Assembly: GCA_026545765.1 (NCBI GenBank)
Contig: CM048841.1
Coordinates: forward strand, 67,888,217-67,952,216
Reading direction: 5' to 3'
DNA length: 64,000 bases
Source of the DNA: Plantago major
Lineage: Eukaryota; Streptophyta; Magnoliopsida; Lamiales; Plantaginaceae
In this document: in pieces, positions 25,268-36,599 of the stretch
How positions within the stretch are numbered: the first letter of the stretch is position 1
How the letters are laid out: each line of letters starts with the position of its first letter
Program-made: the position numbers and the translations under genes
Notes under the pieces: model-generated
What the model was told of the DNA's origin: nothing
What the model saw: the letters and a program-made list of their open reading frames with translations, nothing else
The model's database searches: none

Positions 25268-26030
25268 TGAAAAGAATGCTAAGATACCTATGAGCATTGG
25301 AACCAAAATGACCTATACTGAATCTGACAAGAGTATTGAAGAACACAAGTATAGAAAATTGATTGGTCTCTACTGTACCTCACTGCAAGTAGACCTGATA
25401 TTCAATATGCAGTAGGAGTGTGTGATAGATTTCAGACAAATCCAATGCAATCACACTACAACATTGCTATGAAAATATTAAGGTATGTAAAGGGTACTGT
25501 AGAAGTTGGATTGTGGTATCCAAAAGATAGTGGATTGAGTTTAGTCGGCTATTCTGATGCTGACTATGCTGGATCATTGCTTGATAGAAAAAGCACCTCA
25601 GGAACTTGTCAATTTCTTGGTGCCAGATTAATATCATGGTTCAGCAAGAAACAAAACTCAATTGCCACATCTACCACAGGTGAATATATTGTCTTTGGGT
25701 GTTGTGCTTCATAGATATTGTGGATACAACAACAACTCAGAGACTATGAGGTCAATGAAGAGAAAACTCCGATTTTCTATGACAACACAAGTGCTATTGC
25801 CATAACTCAGAATCCTAAGTTTCATGCAAGAACAAAGCACATTGATGTTAGACACCACTTCATTAGAGACCATGTTAAAAAGGCAATATAGAGATACTCA
25901 AGATTGGTACTGAAGACCAAGTTGCAGATATCTTTACAAAGCCTTTGCAAGAAAGCAGGTTCTTAACCTTGAGACATAGTCTTGGGTTAATGGAGTTACC
26001 AAAGGAACTGAAAAGTTCTAATCTCTGAGA
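25268..26030 (+). pseudogene. Copia A pol, end of reverse transcriptase and RNase H
   Basis: After Copia B the pol of A resumes with the connection region (RFQTNPMQSHYNIAMKILRY) and RNase H blocks GYSDADYAGSLLDRKSTSG and DNTSAIAITQNPKFHARTKH. It ends near the conserved DIFTKPL-type tail at about 25930. Fossil, with breaks. Confidence 0.87.
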
Positions 26031-26967
26031 TGAGGATTCAGAAAGGAGAAAGATATCTGGATCAGGAATCTAGATATTCAAATAAAGGGGTATCTGAGAC
26101 GAGAACTCATATACTAAAAGAAGCCAAGAATGTGAGTGAGACAGGAACTCAATATGATTAAGAAGGGAAAAAGGAGAGATAAGATATCTGGAACATGAAT
26201 CCAGAATATCAAAGGCAAAAGGTGAAACACTAAGCAAACAAGTATCTGAGATGGGTACTCAGATATCAAAAGTTAAAGGGTAAAATGGCTATTTGAAGAT
26301 TTATGAGACAGGTACTCAGATATCTAGTTCACTCAGTGAGGGGGAACACAAAAGAGAATAGTACAACTATTTGTAGTCAACTACTCTCTTGAAATTTGTG
26401 TTATTCCTATTTTTGTGTAAAACATGAACAGATACTAAGTATGAGATAAACTCAGATACAAAAATTGTCCCTTAGTCACACAGAAGAAATGTGATTCAGA
26501 TAACTAATCGCCAGAATTCATTAATTGGGCACAATCACATGGGTTGATTGTGATCATTGCTGAAAAAGCAATCCCAACCATTGATGAAATGGGCGTTCCA
26601 TTTTAAAGGCCGAGATTAATTCTCTGTAAAATAGTGGACTGTAAAAACTCAGACGTGGCCCACTAAGCATTTAATGCAAACCGAATTTTACCCACACCTT
26701 ACTGCACGTACACAGATACAAATGCACAAAATTAATTTGTGTATTTTTGTCTGTTGGAATTACACTGCTATATATATAGGATTTTGGCAAAAGAAATCAC
26801 TTTCGCCTAATCCTACATTTACTCTTACACAAAAACTGCAAAATTCTCTCAAATCTCTCAGCAATTTTCTCTGCAAATACTGATTCCCTCTTAGTTTTTC
26901 TGCAAAGAATCACTAATCTCCTACCTTAATCTCTTCCCGTTTTTCAAAAACTTCACTATTTAAAGAG
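26031..26967 (+). promoter_or_regulatory. Copia A spacer and internal promoter of the extra gene
   Basis: The first 300 bases carry many repeats of ATCTGAGA / AGATATCTGGA words. A TATATATATA box lies at 26769-26778, 190 bp before the extra-gene ATG (26968). It is followed by a TTGGCAAAAG...TTTCGCC segment also present in Copia B. The box at the same distance in both sister elements makes it a credible core promoter. Use in the plant is inferred, not shown. Confidence 0.6.
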
Positions 26968-29900
26968 ATGGCTCTGAAACGTGCTTCTACTCAGAAATCC
27001 CAAGCTACTACATCTGGTACTGCTGAAAAGCAAGCACCAGTGCTGGTTATAACAAATAATCGGTTGATTGGAGAGTTCAATCCTGATCATTGGACTTCAA
27101 ATCACAGGATGATTTGGGGTGGTGCCATGATTGAGGAATACCTGGTAGCTGCAATAGAAAACCAGACTGACAGAAAGCTGGTACTTGATATGCTTGAAAA
27201 GGCACAAATCAAGGGCTTTCTCTGCTCTTCCCAGTGGAGTTTCTTCATTGGATGTCCTGGAGTTTTACAATAACTCCACGATTATATCCAAAGTCTCTGA
27301 AGGCACTGAGACAGTGTCTATCAAGACCAAAGTCCAAGGACAAGAAATCCTGTTGGATGAAACAGCTTTCTATGGGCTGTTTGAACTTCAAAATCTTGGA
27401 AAGGATTTTGAAATTGACACCAAGGATGAAGATCTCCCTGAAGGTGTGAAGCAACTATACAGTGATGTGTGTGATCTTGACAAGCCAGACATACCCATCA
27501 ACTTTAAGCGTGCTGACATAAGGACCAGATATCTGTTAGTCCACTGGGATGTGTTGGCATGTGTCCTTCACAGATGCTTTGATGGTCTACAAGGAGGTGC
27601 TGACCAGATAAGCTAAGAACGCTGGATAATGATATTCTTATTGAATCAACAAGACAAAAGGCTGGAAAACCCTTTTAATTGGGGGATGTACGCCTTCATG
27701 AAATTTGTGAAGAAGATACAAGGCTTTGAGCCTAAAATCGTTAAGGGCCTTGCTGAGCCAAAAGCCACAGTAAGCTATGGACTGAAGATTTGCTACTTAC
27801 TGGAGTGCCTTGGCATTGATCTCAGAGAGACGACAGACATGCCAACAGTAACCTGCTCTACAAATATGAGTATACAAACATGATGAAAAAGGTTACTGCA
27901 TCTCAGAAAGGTTCCAAGAAACGAAAGACTAATGAGGTATCTGAAAGTTCCATTGCGACCAAGAAGCCCAGAACTTCACAAAAGAAGTCTGTTGGCAAAT
28001 CAGAAGGCATACCCTCTATGGATGTCGACTCTCAGATACCTGCCACCACTGCTGATGAACCCATCAATGCAGATGAACTCATAAATGCTGACGAGTGCCT
28101 TGTAGATGAACTTATCAATGCTGATAAAAGTAGTGAGAAACTTCAAACTCTTTCTGCAGAAGCAGCAGGGATTGTTGATAACTCCGTTCCAGATTTCGAT
28201 GACGAATCAGACAAGGAGGAGAAGATCTAAGCCCCCAAGGTTACTGAAAAAGTAACCAAGGCCAAGGGAAAGAGGACCAAAAGGTCCAAGGTTGCTGAGA
28301 AAGCAACTAGCTCAAAGGTTGCTGAGCAAGCACTTATAGCAAAGGTTGTTGGTGCCAACACACCATCAGGGAAAGTCACGTATAAACAACTTCAAGAGGC
28401 CCTGATGAGTGGTGACCTAGTGTTGGTAGACACTGATGTCAACACCACACTTAAAAATCTGGAAGAGCTCTCAAATGCTCAAACTTCTGCTTCCAGACAA
28501 CCACAACAGCCACAAGTGGTTGATGAAATGGTCAATGAACTCCATTTCGACATACCATCAATGCAATATGCTAAAGAAAATCCTGCAAATGAGCAGGTTC
28601 CCCAACTCCCAGAGAGGGATCAAACTGAGACACCTGCTCAGAATGATCAAACAAGGGAGGCAACTGAGTTAGTCACTCAGGAAGGTCTGAAGTACCTGAA
28701 ACTTCAAACAAAGAAGCTGAAATGGAACAACAAGACCAAGGCATAGAAGGGTCACAAGTTCCAGAGACCAATCAGCCTGACACTGCTCAGGTAGCTGAAT
28801 GGTTTAACTCTCTACTTGTGATATTTTGTGTTTATTAATCTTGTTATTTAATAAAATTTCTTTGTTACAGGCTGAATTAGAAACACAAGAACAAGAGGAA
28901 GCTGGAAAGCTTGCCTCAGAATCTGAGAAGGAGGCTTCCATAGCCTCACCACTTAAGGAACAGGAGCCTGTCTCACAGGTAGAAGAAAGTTCCTTAAAAT
29001 ATAACATCTCAGATATGTGCTTTATACACTTGAATAATACTTAAGTGTTTGTTTCTAATAGGCTCCAACTGAGAAGAAAAATGATGAGGCTGAGAAGCCT
29101 AGCTCGTCAGAGAATCAACTAGAGACTCACAAAGTCTCTGAGGAACAAGTATATGAGCCTTCTATTGAGAAGGTATGTATCTCAGATATCTATATTCTTC
29201 ATAATGATACTCTGATCATTTTTCTAAATACTTAACACTTTCTACTCATAGGCTCAAACAGAAGTAGAAGTTGCTGGGGAATTGCCCACTCAATCCCCTC
29301 AACCAATGGAAATTGATGAGGCCACCAAACCTTCATCACCAGAGAGAATACCAGAAACTGTACAAGTTTCTGAGAGACAAGTATCTGAGCCTCCTACTGT
29401 GGAGGTAATTGACATCTCAGATATCAAGTTGTCTAAGTGTTTCTCTCTTGAAAAATTTCTAAGTGTTATGTTGTTTTTTAATCTCAGGTTCAAAAAGAAA
29501 GAGAGGATGCTAAGAATCAGACTTCCAAGTCTCCTCCTCACACCAAGATATCTGAGGCTCTTGAAACCTTAACAGTCCAACCTTCTGAGCCTGTTGCTGT
29601 TGCACAGGTAACACAGATACTTGACGACTCTAAAACCCAGATATCTACTAAAAGTTTTGAAACTAACTCAAAACTATCTCTTTCAGGCTCAAGCTAGTGC
29701 CTTAGTGGTCCCTGAAGATTTGAACAAGGACCTACTTCCATTCTTCAAGGCTCATACTCTGCCAAAACATCTAAAGTGTTTCAAGAAATGGCAAAAACTC
29801 AAATGCTCTGATCTGTTTGAAATCACAAAGGTCACAGATCACCTTACCAGAAGAGCAAGAGCATTTGACTTGGAGAATTATGTGCATGCAATGTTTCCAA

Positions 29901-32524
29901 CTGAGTAATATGCATTTGCCACGTTGATGAATAAGAACTTCATAAAGGAAGTAGCACACAAGCTCATTGAAACCTTTGAAAAGGCAGATGGTCAGACCAG
30001 AATGCAGATGACATTCAAGCCTACTTTGGCCCAAACTCTACAATTCATACCCTCTGAGCAAGGGAAGTTAATGGGCAAATGGTCACTATTCCAGAAGTGA
30101 TCAATCTGGTCTCTGAAGATGAAGAAGAGAAGGAGACTGATGAGAATGACTATGAAGAACCTCCTCCTGACCATCACAAGGGTGAGGATGATAAGAAGGA
30201 GGATGATGATGCCCCTACACCAGGGACATGAGGGATTGCACAAGGTAATAATACCTCAGTTGCTGAAAAGCACACTGAGAGGACATCACAAAAATCCCCT
30301 CCTCCATCTCCTCAGAAATCCACCCATCCATCTCCCCAACAAAAGGACTCTACTGAACAAGTAGTTGAGCACTCTGAGAACATCACTCAGAAAATATTGG
30401 ATGCACAAGCCAGAGTTGCTCAACCCAAACAACTGTTGGAGGAAGAACAACAGCTAAATCTTCAACTGGAAGAGAAGATAGCTGAATCTAAAGCAAAGCT
30501 CCAAAAGATTGAAGATCAAACAATCAAGGAAATGGAAGCTTATGCTGAAATGAAAGAACTCCAGCTTGCTGTTCAGGCAATTGCTGAGGAATTAGATACT
30601 GAGCAAGTATCTAGAGACAAGCATGATGCTAAGGCTGCATTACCAAAAGATGTACCATCCTCCTCACTGAAAGGAAAGAAGCCCATCTCTGAGATGGTTA
30701 CTGGACTAGAAAACATTGATGAAAATGTCCAAGAGGATGAAGATCACTGGGCTGATGACTCAGATGATGAAGAAGACAAGGCATTGGCAGAACACCGTAA
30801 TGAACACTTAGCGATTTCTTATTTGAAAAGGAAGCTGATTGCTCCTAAAATATTTAGCAAGCTGCCAAATGTCAACTCCAATGAATACTTGAACCGATAT
30901 CAAGTACTGGCTAAATTGAAAAAGGAGTTGTCTTCTCAAGATAAAGCTGCCATTACATCAGTCCCTGCAGAAATGAAGACATTCACTGAGCTCATCACTC
31001 AAAGAACAACCAGTCTGGTCGTTGCTCAGAAAGACCTAGGCATGGTTAGGGATGATGACCAAAACTTGGTTGCAAAAGCCTTTGAAGAGGCTAGCTAGCT
31101 ATGCTGCTGGAAAAGCAGATGCTATTCAAGGCCCACTGGCAGAGCTCACTGATAAGGAAACAAGTCTTATCAAACAAAATCAGGAGCTCAAGGCTAATAT
31201 GGAACAGTTGGTTACTGCTTACAACTATTTGCAGGGCAACTTTGACTCCCTTTCAGAATCCTTCATGATTCTTATTCAGTCAACAATGACTAAGGGGGAA
31301 GGATATCAAGTTGCTCAGAGAGGAAGAGGAAACAAAAGAAAATCTGAACAACCACCTCTCAGAATAAATGAGCCCTCCTCCAGTCAGACTGCTCTACAGA
31401 TAGTGGCCACCACTCAGCAACTTCCTAAAAAAGGAATGACAAAAAGGGCCAGAACACAGATACCTCCAAGGAGTACCAAGGCTCCAAGGAGAAGACAAGT
31501 AAGAGGGATTGATGAGTCTTCTGAAGAAGAAGAAGAAGAAGAAGAAGAAGAAGAAGAAGAAGAAGAAGAAGAAGAAGAAGAAGAAGAAGAAGAAGAAGAA
31601 GAAGAAGAAGAAGGCCAAATCAAATCCCAGAGCAATGAAGAAGGCTGCAAAACTTTCACAAGAATTAATCTTGATGATGATGATGAAGAGACTGATGAAG
31701 ATGAAGCTCCTCTTCACAGAAAAAGAAAAAAGCTTGATAGCCTATCTGAACCCATAGCTGCAAAGCCTTTGGCAGCTAAAACACCCTCTGGAAATACCAA
31801 GTCAATCCAGGGTGGTTCTTCAAGCAATTCCCCAAGGAAAAATTCAAGACAAAGGAGGAACAGGCTGAGAACTGAACAAAGAAAACCTCAACTACCACTC
31901 AGGCCTGAAGAAGCCAAGATTGAGTATGTGAAGACCAACAATGACTCATATGTCTACAGATGCATTAATCAGAAGAATGGCTATTGGATTTTGGAACTCA
32001 AGCACTTACTGGTAAATGAAAAATTTCCAGAACCAATCCATAAACAGCTTATGGCATGGAGAAAAGATAAGCCAGTCTTGATTAATACCAACCACATCAA
32101 AGCCTGGTTGGATTTTGAAGTAATCAAGAGAATAGAAGCCATGAAAAAGGACCTCTCTGATGATTGTCCTTATGGAAAGCCAGATGATGTGCACAAAATT
32201 TCCAACATCACTGGAACAGGCACAAGAGCAAGACTTGCTGTGGAACCCTATGAGTCCTTCTACATGACTGAAGATCAATACAGGGGTGACATCAGATATC
32301 TGAAGATCATATATGAATACTTCAAGCTATCAGATATCAGAATCGAGCATGCCTGGAAATGGGGAAAGTATATATGGGTCAAACAGTTTGCTAAGAAAAA
32401 TCCCACCAAAACCTACAAGGAAGTTTGTGGATTTGCCAGAAACACTGAGATGATAGTCAGGACTTTGCTCTTTGACTACTCAGATGATATCAAAAGGTTT
32501 GGGGATAGGGAATTTGCAAATTGA
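26968..32524 (+). pseudogene. Copia A extra gene behind pol, multi-exon, function unknown
   Basis: The ATG at 26968 opens MALKRASTQKSQATTSGTAE. Block 1 (to about 27880) is globular, with FYGLFELQNLGKDFEI and MKFVKKIQGFEPKIVKGLAE. The middle (27900-29700) is Glu/Ala/Ser-rich and consists of short exons apparently separated by introns of about 80 bp. Next come a conserved block (ARAFDLENYVHAMFP), a long coiled coil (30390-31300) and a poly-Glu run. The C-terminal domain (31900-32520) includes CINQKNGYWI, LINTNHIKAWLDFEV and CGFARNTEMIVRTLL. Its place after pol is that of the env-like gene of SIRE/Maximus Copia elements, but no membrane segment or signal peptide is visible. The same gene is in Copia B, so it belongs to the element. 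Broken. Confidence 0.75.
31523..31612 (+). repeat. (GAA)n microsatellite encoding poly-Glu
   Basis: About 30 uninterrupted GAA triplets sit inside the extra gene of Copia A and keep its frame open as poly-glutamate. The matching place in Copia B (about 12235-12255) has only a few triplets, so the run expanded in A after the copies separated. Confidence 0.95.
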
Positions 32525-32912
32525 TCCATAGATCTGCTGATTGAAGACTTGAAGTTTTGAAGACTTGAAGACTAGTTTATTAGGATGTCTACTTGGAGCT
32601 TGGTTACTCCTGTTGTCCTAGTTAACTATGTATTTTGTATCTTGCTGAATGTACTTTATTGTTCTATCATTGTAAAATTTATCCGTAAACTTTCTTTGTA
32701 ACATATCTGATGAACCTACTCTCAGATATCAATCTATAAAAAGATAACTTGTCAGCAAAGATCACACCTTGTGATTTGGTTGATGTTTACTTACTGCACT
32801 TAATTGAAAGAATTGAAAGATCTTATGAATTGATTAAGTGGTGGATTGTTTCCTCATCCAGATTTGTAATAGGTCAGATAGTCATCGTTGACTGATCAAA
32901 AAGGGGAAAATT
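32525..32912 (+). other. Copia A untranslated tail with polypurine tract
   Basis: AT-rich tail between the extra gene and the 3' LTR. It ends in AAAAAGGGGAAAATT just before the LTR, the plus-strand primer tract. It matches 10957-11342 of Copia B in inverse orientation. Confidence 0.85.
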
Positions 32913-34506
32913 TGTTAGGAACATCTGTTTAGATTTTGACAGCAATCTAATGACTTATCTTAGCTCAGAAAGGTGGTTAGTACTCTTGGTTCACTTGAAC
33001 ACTGTAAAAAAGAGGAAAATCACTAAGTATGATAGTCTAGCAAATCTTGTATAGGATGTTAGGACTCTGAATGTAATTTTTATATCTTTGAAGAAGACCA
33101 AGAAGAAGGCATCCAGTAGGAGAGTTCAACAAATTTTGAAGTTTTGAAGACTGCACAAGATTGCTGAAGACAAAGGTCATCAGATACCTATGTCCAGATA
33201 TCTTAAATAAACAAGTGTGTTTCAATAAACAAGTTTTGCAAAAGATATCTGAGAACACAAGGTTTCTGAACGAGGAAAAGTGCCCACAGATATCTACACT
33301 CAGATACCCTGGATAAAACTATGTTTCTGGGAAACAATCTTTCAACAGGTATCTGGAGATGTGAAGGTCTCTGGAAAGGGACATGAAATGCTTTAGAAAG
33401 CGTGCATAGTTCCGTTGGCACTACAGGACAAAAAAATAGTACAATGCAATAAATGCACAGACAGAGACATCTGAACAAAAGAGGAAATCTTTGAAAAGCG
33501 ACAACGTCTTATGCAGTACTATTTACATATATCAATAGTTTGAATTTCATTAAGCCTAACGAATACTATTCAAACGGCATGATTTTCAACTATAAATATC
33601 AACACTTAGAATGCTTGAACTTACACACCAAGAACTTACATCAACGAACTTGTTCATTCAAGCATACAAGCCTTCAGCCTACTTAATCTCTAGCTTACAG
33701 TTGCGACTAAGCTCTTGAATTCTAAGTAGCACGAAAGTTCTAAGTGTCCTGATCCTTAACAAGCATTGCTATCTGTGAAGGAGTTGAATCAAAAGATCAA
33801 AAATCTGAGATTCATTCTCTTGAACACTTATCATAGACTTGGGTCAGTAAAGAACAAGATACCATACATTGAAAAGTGTATTAAGTATACTTGATTCATA
33901 GAGCTATCTGCATAACTGAATAAGTTATTAAAGAAGCTCACCTGACAAACTACCTTAACCAACACCTTAAACGGCGTGGAGTACAGGAAGTACTTAGTTT
34001 GGGAAACTAAGGAATAACTCCAAGTTTACTGAGCATAGGAAGTACTTAGTTTTGGAAACTAAGGAATAGCTCAAAGGTTTCTGAGTATAGGAAGTACTTG
34101 GCTGAGAAAGCCGAGGAAAGGGGGAACACTTGGTTGGGAACATAGTGATTTAGGAATCGAGAGTAGATATTTGTAAGGTGAACTCATTTATTTGTCTTAG
34201 TGGATTCTAGGTCTGAGAAAGGCCGAAGTGGATTAGTTGAAGGATTACGCCACCTTCAAATACCACTATAAATACTTGTGTTATTTACTTTATGCAATCT
34301 ATTACCTGCTTTATTTACTTTGCTAAGTATTTACACACATCTTGCTAAGCACGTGCACTTATCACAAAAAGTCTTCCGCTCTCTGAAAATAAGTATCAGA
34401 TATCTTCGCAGATATCTGAGAAATTATGTTTATCGACAAAAGTTTGAAAAAGACTATTCACCCCCCCCCCCCCCCGTCTTTTACTTTGCCGTTATCTGGA
34501 CCAACA
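32913..34506 (+). repeat. 3' LTR of Copia A (1594 bp)
   Basis: Begins TGTTAGGA and ends CCAACA, followed by the target duplication AACAT at 34507-34511. It has a C-run of about 16 near 34460. It matches the 5' LTR with small differences of a few percent by eye. Confidence 0.93.
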
Positions 34507-34511
34507 AACAT

Positions 34512-34556
34512 CAACACCAACTCATGAGGAAGACTTGCAGATCGTTTCACATGAAG
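34512..34556 (+). pseudogene. MULE transposase, exon 1, second part
   Basis: This continues the frame left at 1167 and reads STPTHEEDLQIVSHE, ending at a donor GGTATA (intron from 34557). The acidic stretch continues in phase into exon 2 at 35499 (GDVLPEKIEDEPL). Confidence 0.65.
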
Positions 34557-35498
34557 GTATACCCTGTGACTGTCTATCTCTATATTAACATTGTAATTGT
34601 CTATGTTTTTACATATAATTGTCTATGATTTGCAATAAAAACGATAGTGTCTATACTGAAACTGTAGCTATCTGTGTAGACTGAAATTGTCTAGATATTA
34701 CATGTAATTGTTTATATTTAACATGTAACTGTGTATATTTAACATTTAGCTGTCTGTGTTTCGAAGATAATTTCTATGCTGAATATGTAGTTGTTTATAT
34801 GTAGACTAAAATTGTTTAGATATTACATGTAATTGTCTATATTTAACATGTAATTGTCTATGTTTCAGGTGATAGTGTCTATGCTGAATATGTAGTTGTT
34901 TATATGTAGACTAAAATTGTCTAGATATTACATGTAATTGTCTATATTTAACATGTAATTGTCTATGTTTCAGGTGATAGTGTCTATGCTGAATTTGTAG
35001 TTGTCTATATGTAGACTAAAATTGTCTAGATATTACATGTAATTGTCTATATTTAACGTGTAATTGTCTATGTTTCAGGTGATAGTGTCTATGCTGAATA
35101 TGTAGTTGTTTATATGTAGACTAAAATTGTCTATATATTACATGTAATTGTCTATATTTAACGTGTAATTGTCTATGTTTCAGGTGATAGTGTCTATGTT
35201 GAATATGTAGTTGTTTATATGAAGACTAAAATTGTCTACATATTACATGTAATTGTCTATATTTATCGTGTAATTGTCTATGTTTTAGGTGATAGTGTCT
35301 ATGCTGAATATGTAGTTGTTTATATGTAGACTAAAATTGTCTAGATATTACATGTAATTGTCCATATTTAACGTGTCATTGTCTATGTTTTAGGTGATAG
35401 TGTCTATGCTGAATATGTAGTTGTCTATATGTAAACTAAAATTGTCTAGATATTACATGAAATTGTTTATATTTAACATGTAACTGTCTATGTTTCAG
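34557..35498 (+). repeat. MULE transposase intron 1 made of 105-bp tandem repeats
   Basis: A unit of exactly 105 bp recurs: GAATATGTAG-type starts lie at 34781, 34886, 34991, 35096, 35201, 35306 and 35411. Each unit holds ATTGTCTAT words and most end in TATGTTTCAGGTGAT (some TTTTAGGTGAT). That sequence equals the real 3' splice site at 35498. The intron therefore contains a row of near-copies of its own acceptor. The first part (34557-34770) has related but more diverged words. Confidence 0.85.
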
Positions 35499-36499
35499 GT
35501 GATGTACTACCAGAAAAAATTGAAGATGAACCACTAGGAGGGTCTTTGTTAGGTAGAACTGCTAGTACATATGAAGAACTCTTTGAATTGTATCGGAGGC
35601 AAGCTGCACTTTTAGGATTCAGCGTCAAATTGTGTACCACAAAACGTTAAGCAGGTACTAGACAAGTAAGGGTGAAGTATTTCAGGTGTTCTGCTCAAGG
35701 TTATACCAACTCAAAGGAAAAACAACCAAAAACACCATCACCATACATACAAGGACAAACAAGCAACAAAAGAAAAAGGAAACCAAAAGAAGTGCCAGAA
35801 ACTAGATGTGGGTGTATGGTTGCCATGAAAGTCAAATATTGTAAGGTGACAAACTTGTACAAGGTTGATATGCACTACATGAATCACACCCACCCTTACA
35901 CTAGACCTGAATGACAGCACCTCCACAGGGTGGAAAGAAAGATTACACCACACAAGGCAGATGTCATAAGTGCAATGGAAAAGTCAGGCATGAAGTCTAC
36001 TGTCGCATTCAGGTACATGGCTTCCAACTCAGGTGGAGCGGAGCATGTGGGACATACTGTAAGAGACCAAATCAACTACGTAAATAGGCTGAGAGCACAT
36101 GAAACGGGTGGTGCAGATGCCCATAATGCAGTTAGTTTAATGCAACGTAGGCAGCAAGAAGACACGGAGTTCTATTATGATATGCTGATTGACAAAGAAA
36201 GTAGATTATGTGGGCTCTTTTGGGCAGATGCCATGATGAGGGATGATTATAATATATTTGGTGATGTTGTAGTCTTTGACACAACATTCAGGACAAATAA
36301 GTATGAGCTCATTTGTGCTCCAATTGTGGGGGTAAACAATCATTGGGGCAATGCGATGTTTGGGTCTGCTTTTTTGGCAAATGAACAAACAGAAAGCTTT
36401 GTATGGCTACTGACAACATTCCTAAATTGCATGGATTCAAAGAAGCCTAAAACCATATTCACTGACCAAGATGCTGCTATGTCCAAAGCAATAGACCAG
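35499..36499 (+). pseudogene. MULE transposase, exon 2: FAR1 DNA-binding domain and start of the DDE core
   Basis: The FAR1/WRKY-GCM1 type zinc finger comes first (KYFRCSAQGY, TRCGCMVAMKVK, HYMNHTHP, about 35680-35900). The transposase core follows: LFWADAMMRDDYNIFGDVVV, then FDTTFRTNKYE with the first catalytic Asp (near 36280) and FTDQDAAMSKAI with the second (near 36465). This layout is that of FAR1/FHY3-related MURA transposases. Two in-frame stops, TAA at 35648-35650 and TGA at 35912-35914, interrupt the finger region, so this copy cannot make the full protein. The exon ends at a donor CAG/GTAATA. Confidence 0.88.
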
Positions 36500-36599
36500 G
36501 TAATAAAATGTTTAGTAAATTGTCTAGGTTTTTCTTTAAATTATCTAGTTTATAAACTTAATTGTCTACTTTATACTGTTAATATTCTATGTTTAACAG

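Larger units (their letters stand above)
1168..34506 (+). mobile_element. Copia element A, SIRE/Maximus-like, very large; broken fossil
   Basis: A Ty1/Copia element bounded by LTRs that start TGTTAGGA and end CCAACA, flanked on both sides by the target duplication AACAT (1163-1167 and 34507-34511). The order is LTR, tRNA-iMet primer site, gag, protease, integrase, reverse transcriptase, RNase H, long extra gene, polypurine tract, LTR. It is interrupted by Copia B (9255-25262). Without B it is about 17.3 kb, including an internal tandem duplication of about 1.2 kb in pol. Copia elements are commonly 5-10 kb, so this family is exceptionally large. It is broken, with on the order of ten breaks. 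The LTR pair differs by about 2-3 % by eye, suggesting an insertion within the last few million years. Confidence 0.93.

Noticed and set aside
31394-31717. Phe- or Ser-rich - strand frames and Lys-rich + strand frame over the GAA run
   Set aside because: They are by-products of the triplet repeat read in other frames; the Glu frame is the one that fits the surrounding conserved blocks.
26968-32524. Extra gene as an independent host gene captured once
   Set aside because: The same gene lies at the same place in sister element B, between pol and the polypurine tract, so it is part of the family.
34781-35498. 105-bp array as a satellite or centromeric repeat
   Set aside because: Only about seven units, confined to one intron of the MULE and bounded by its exons.
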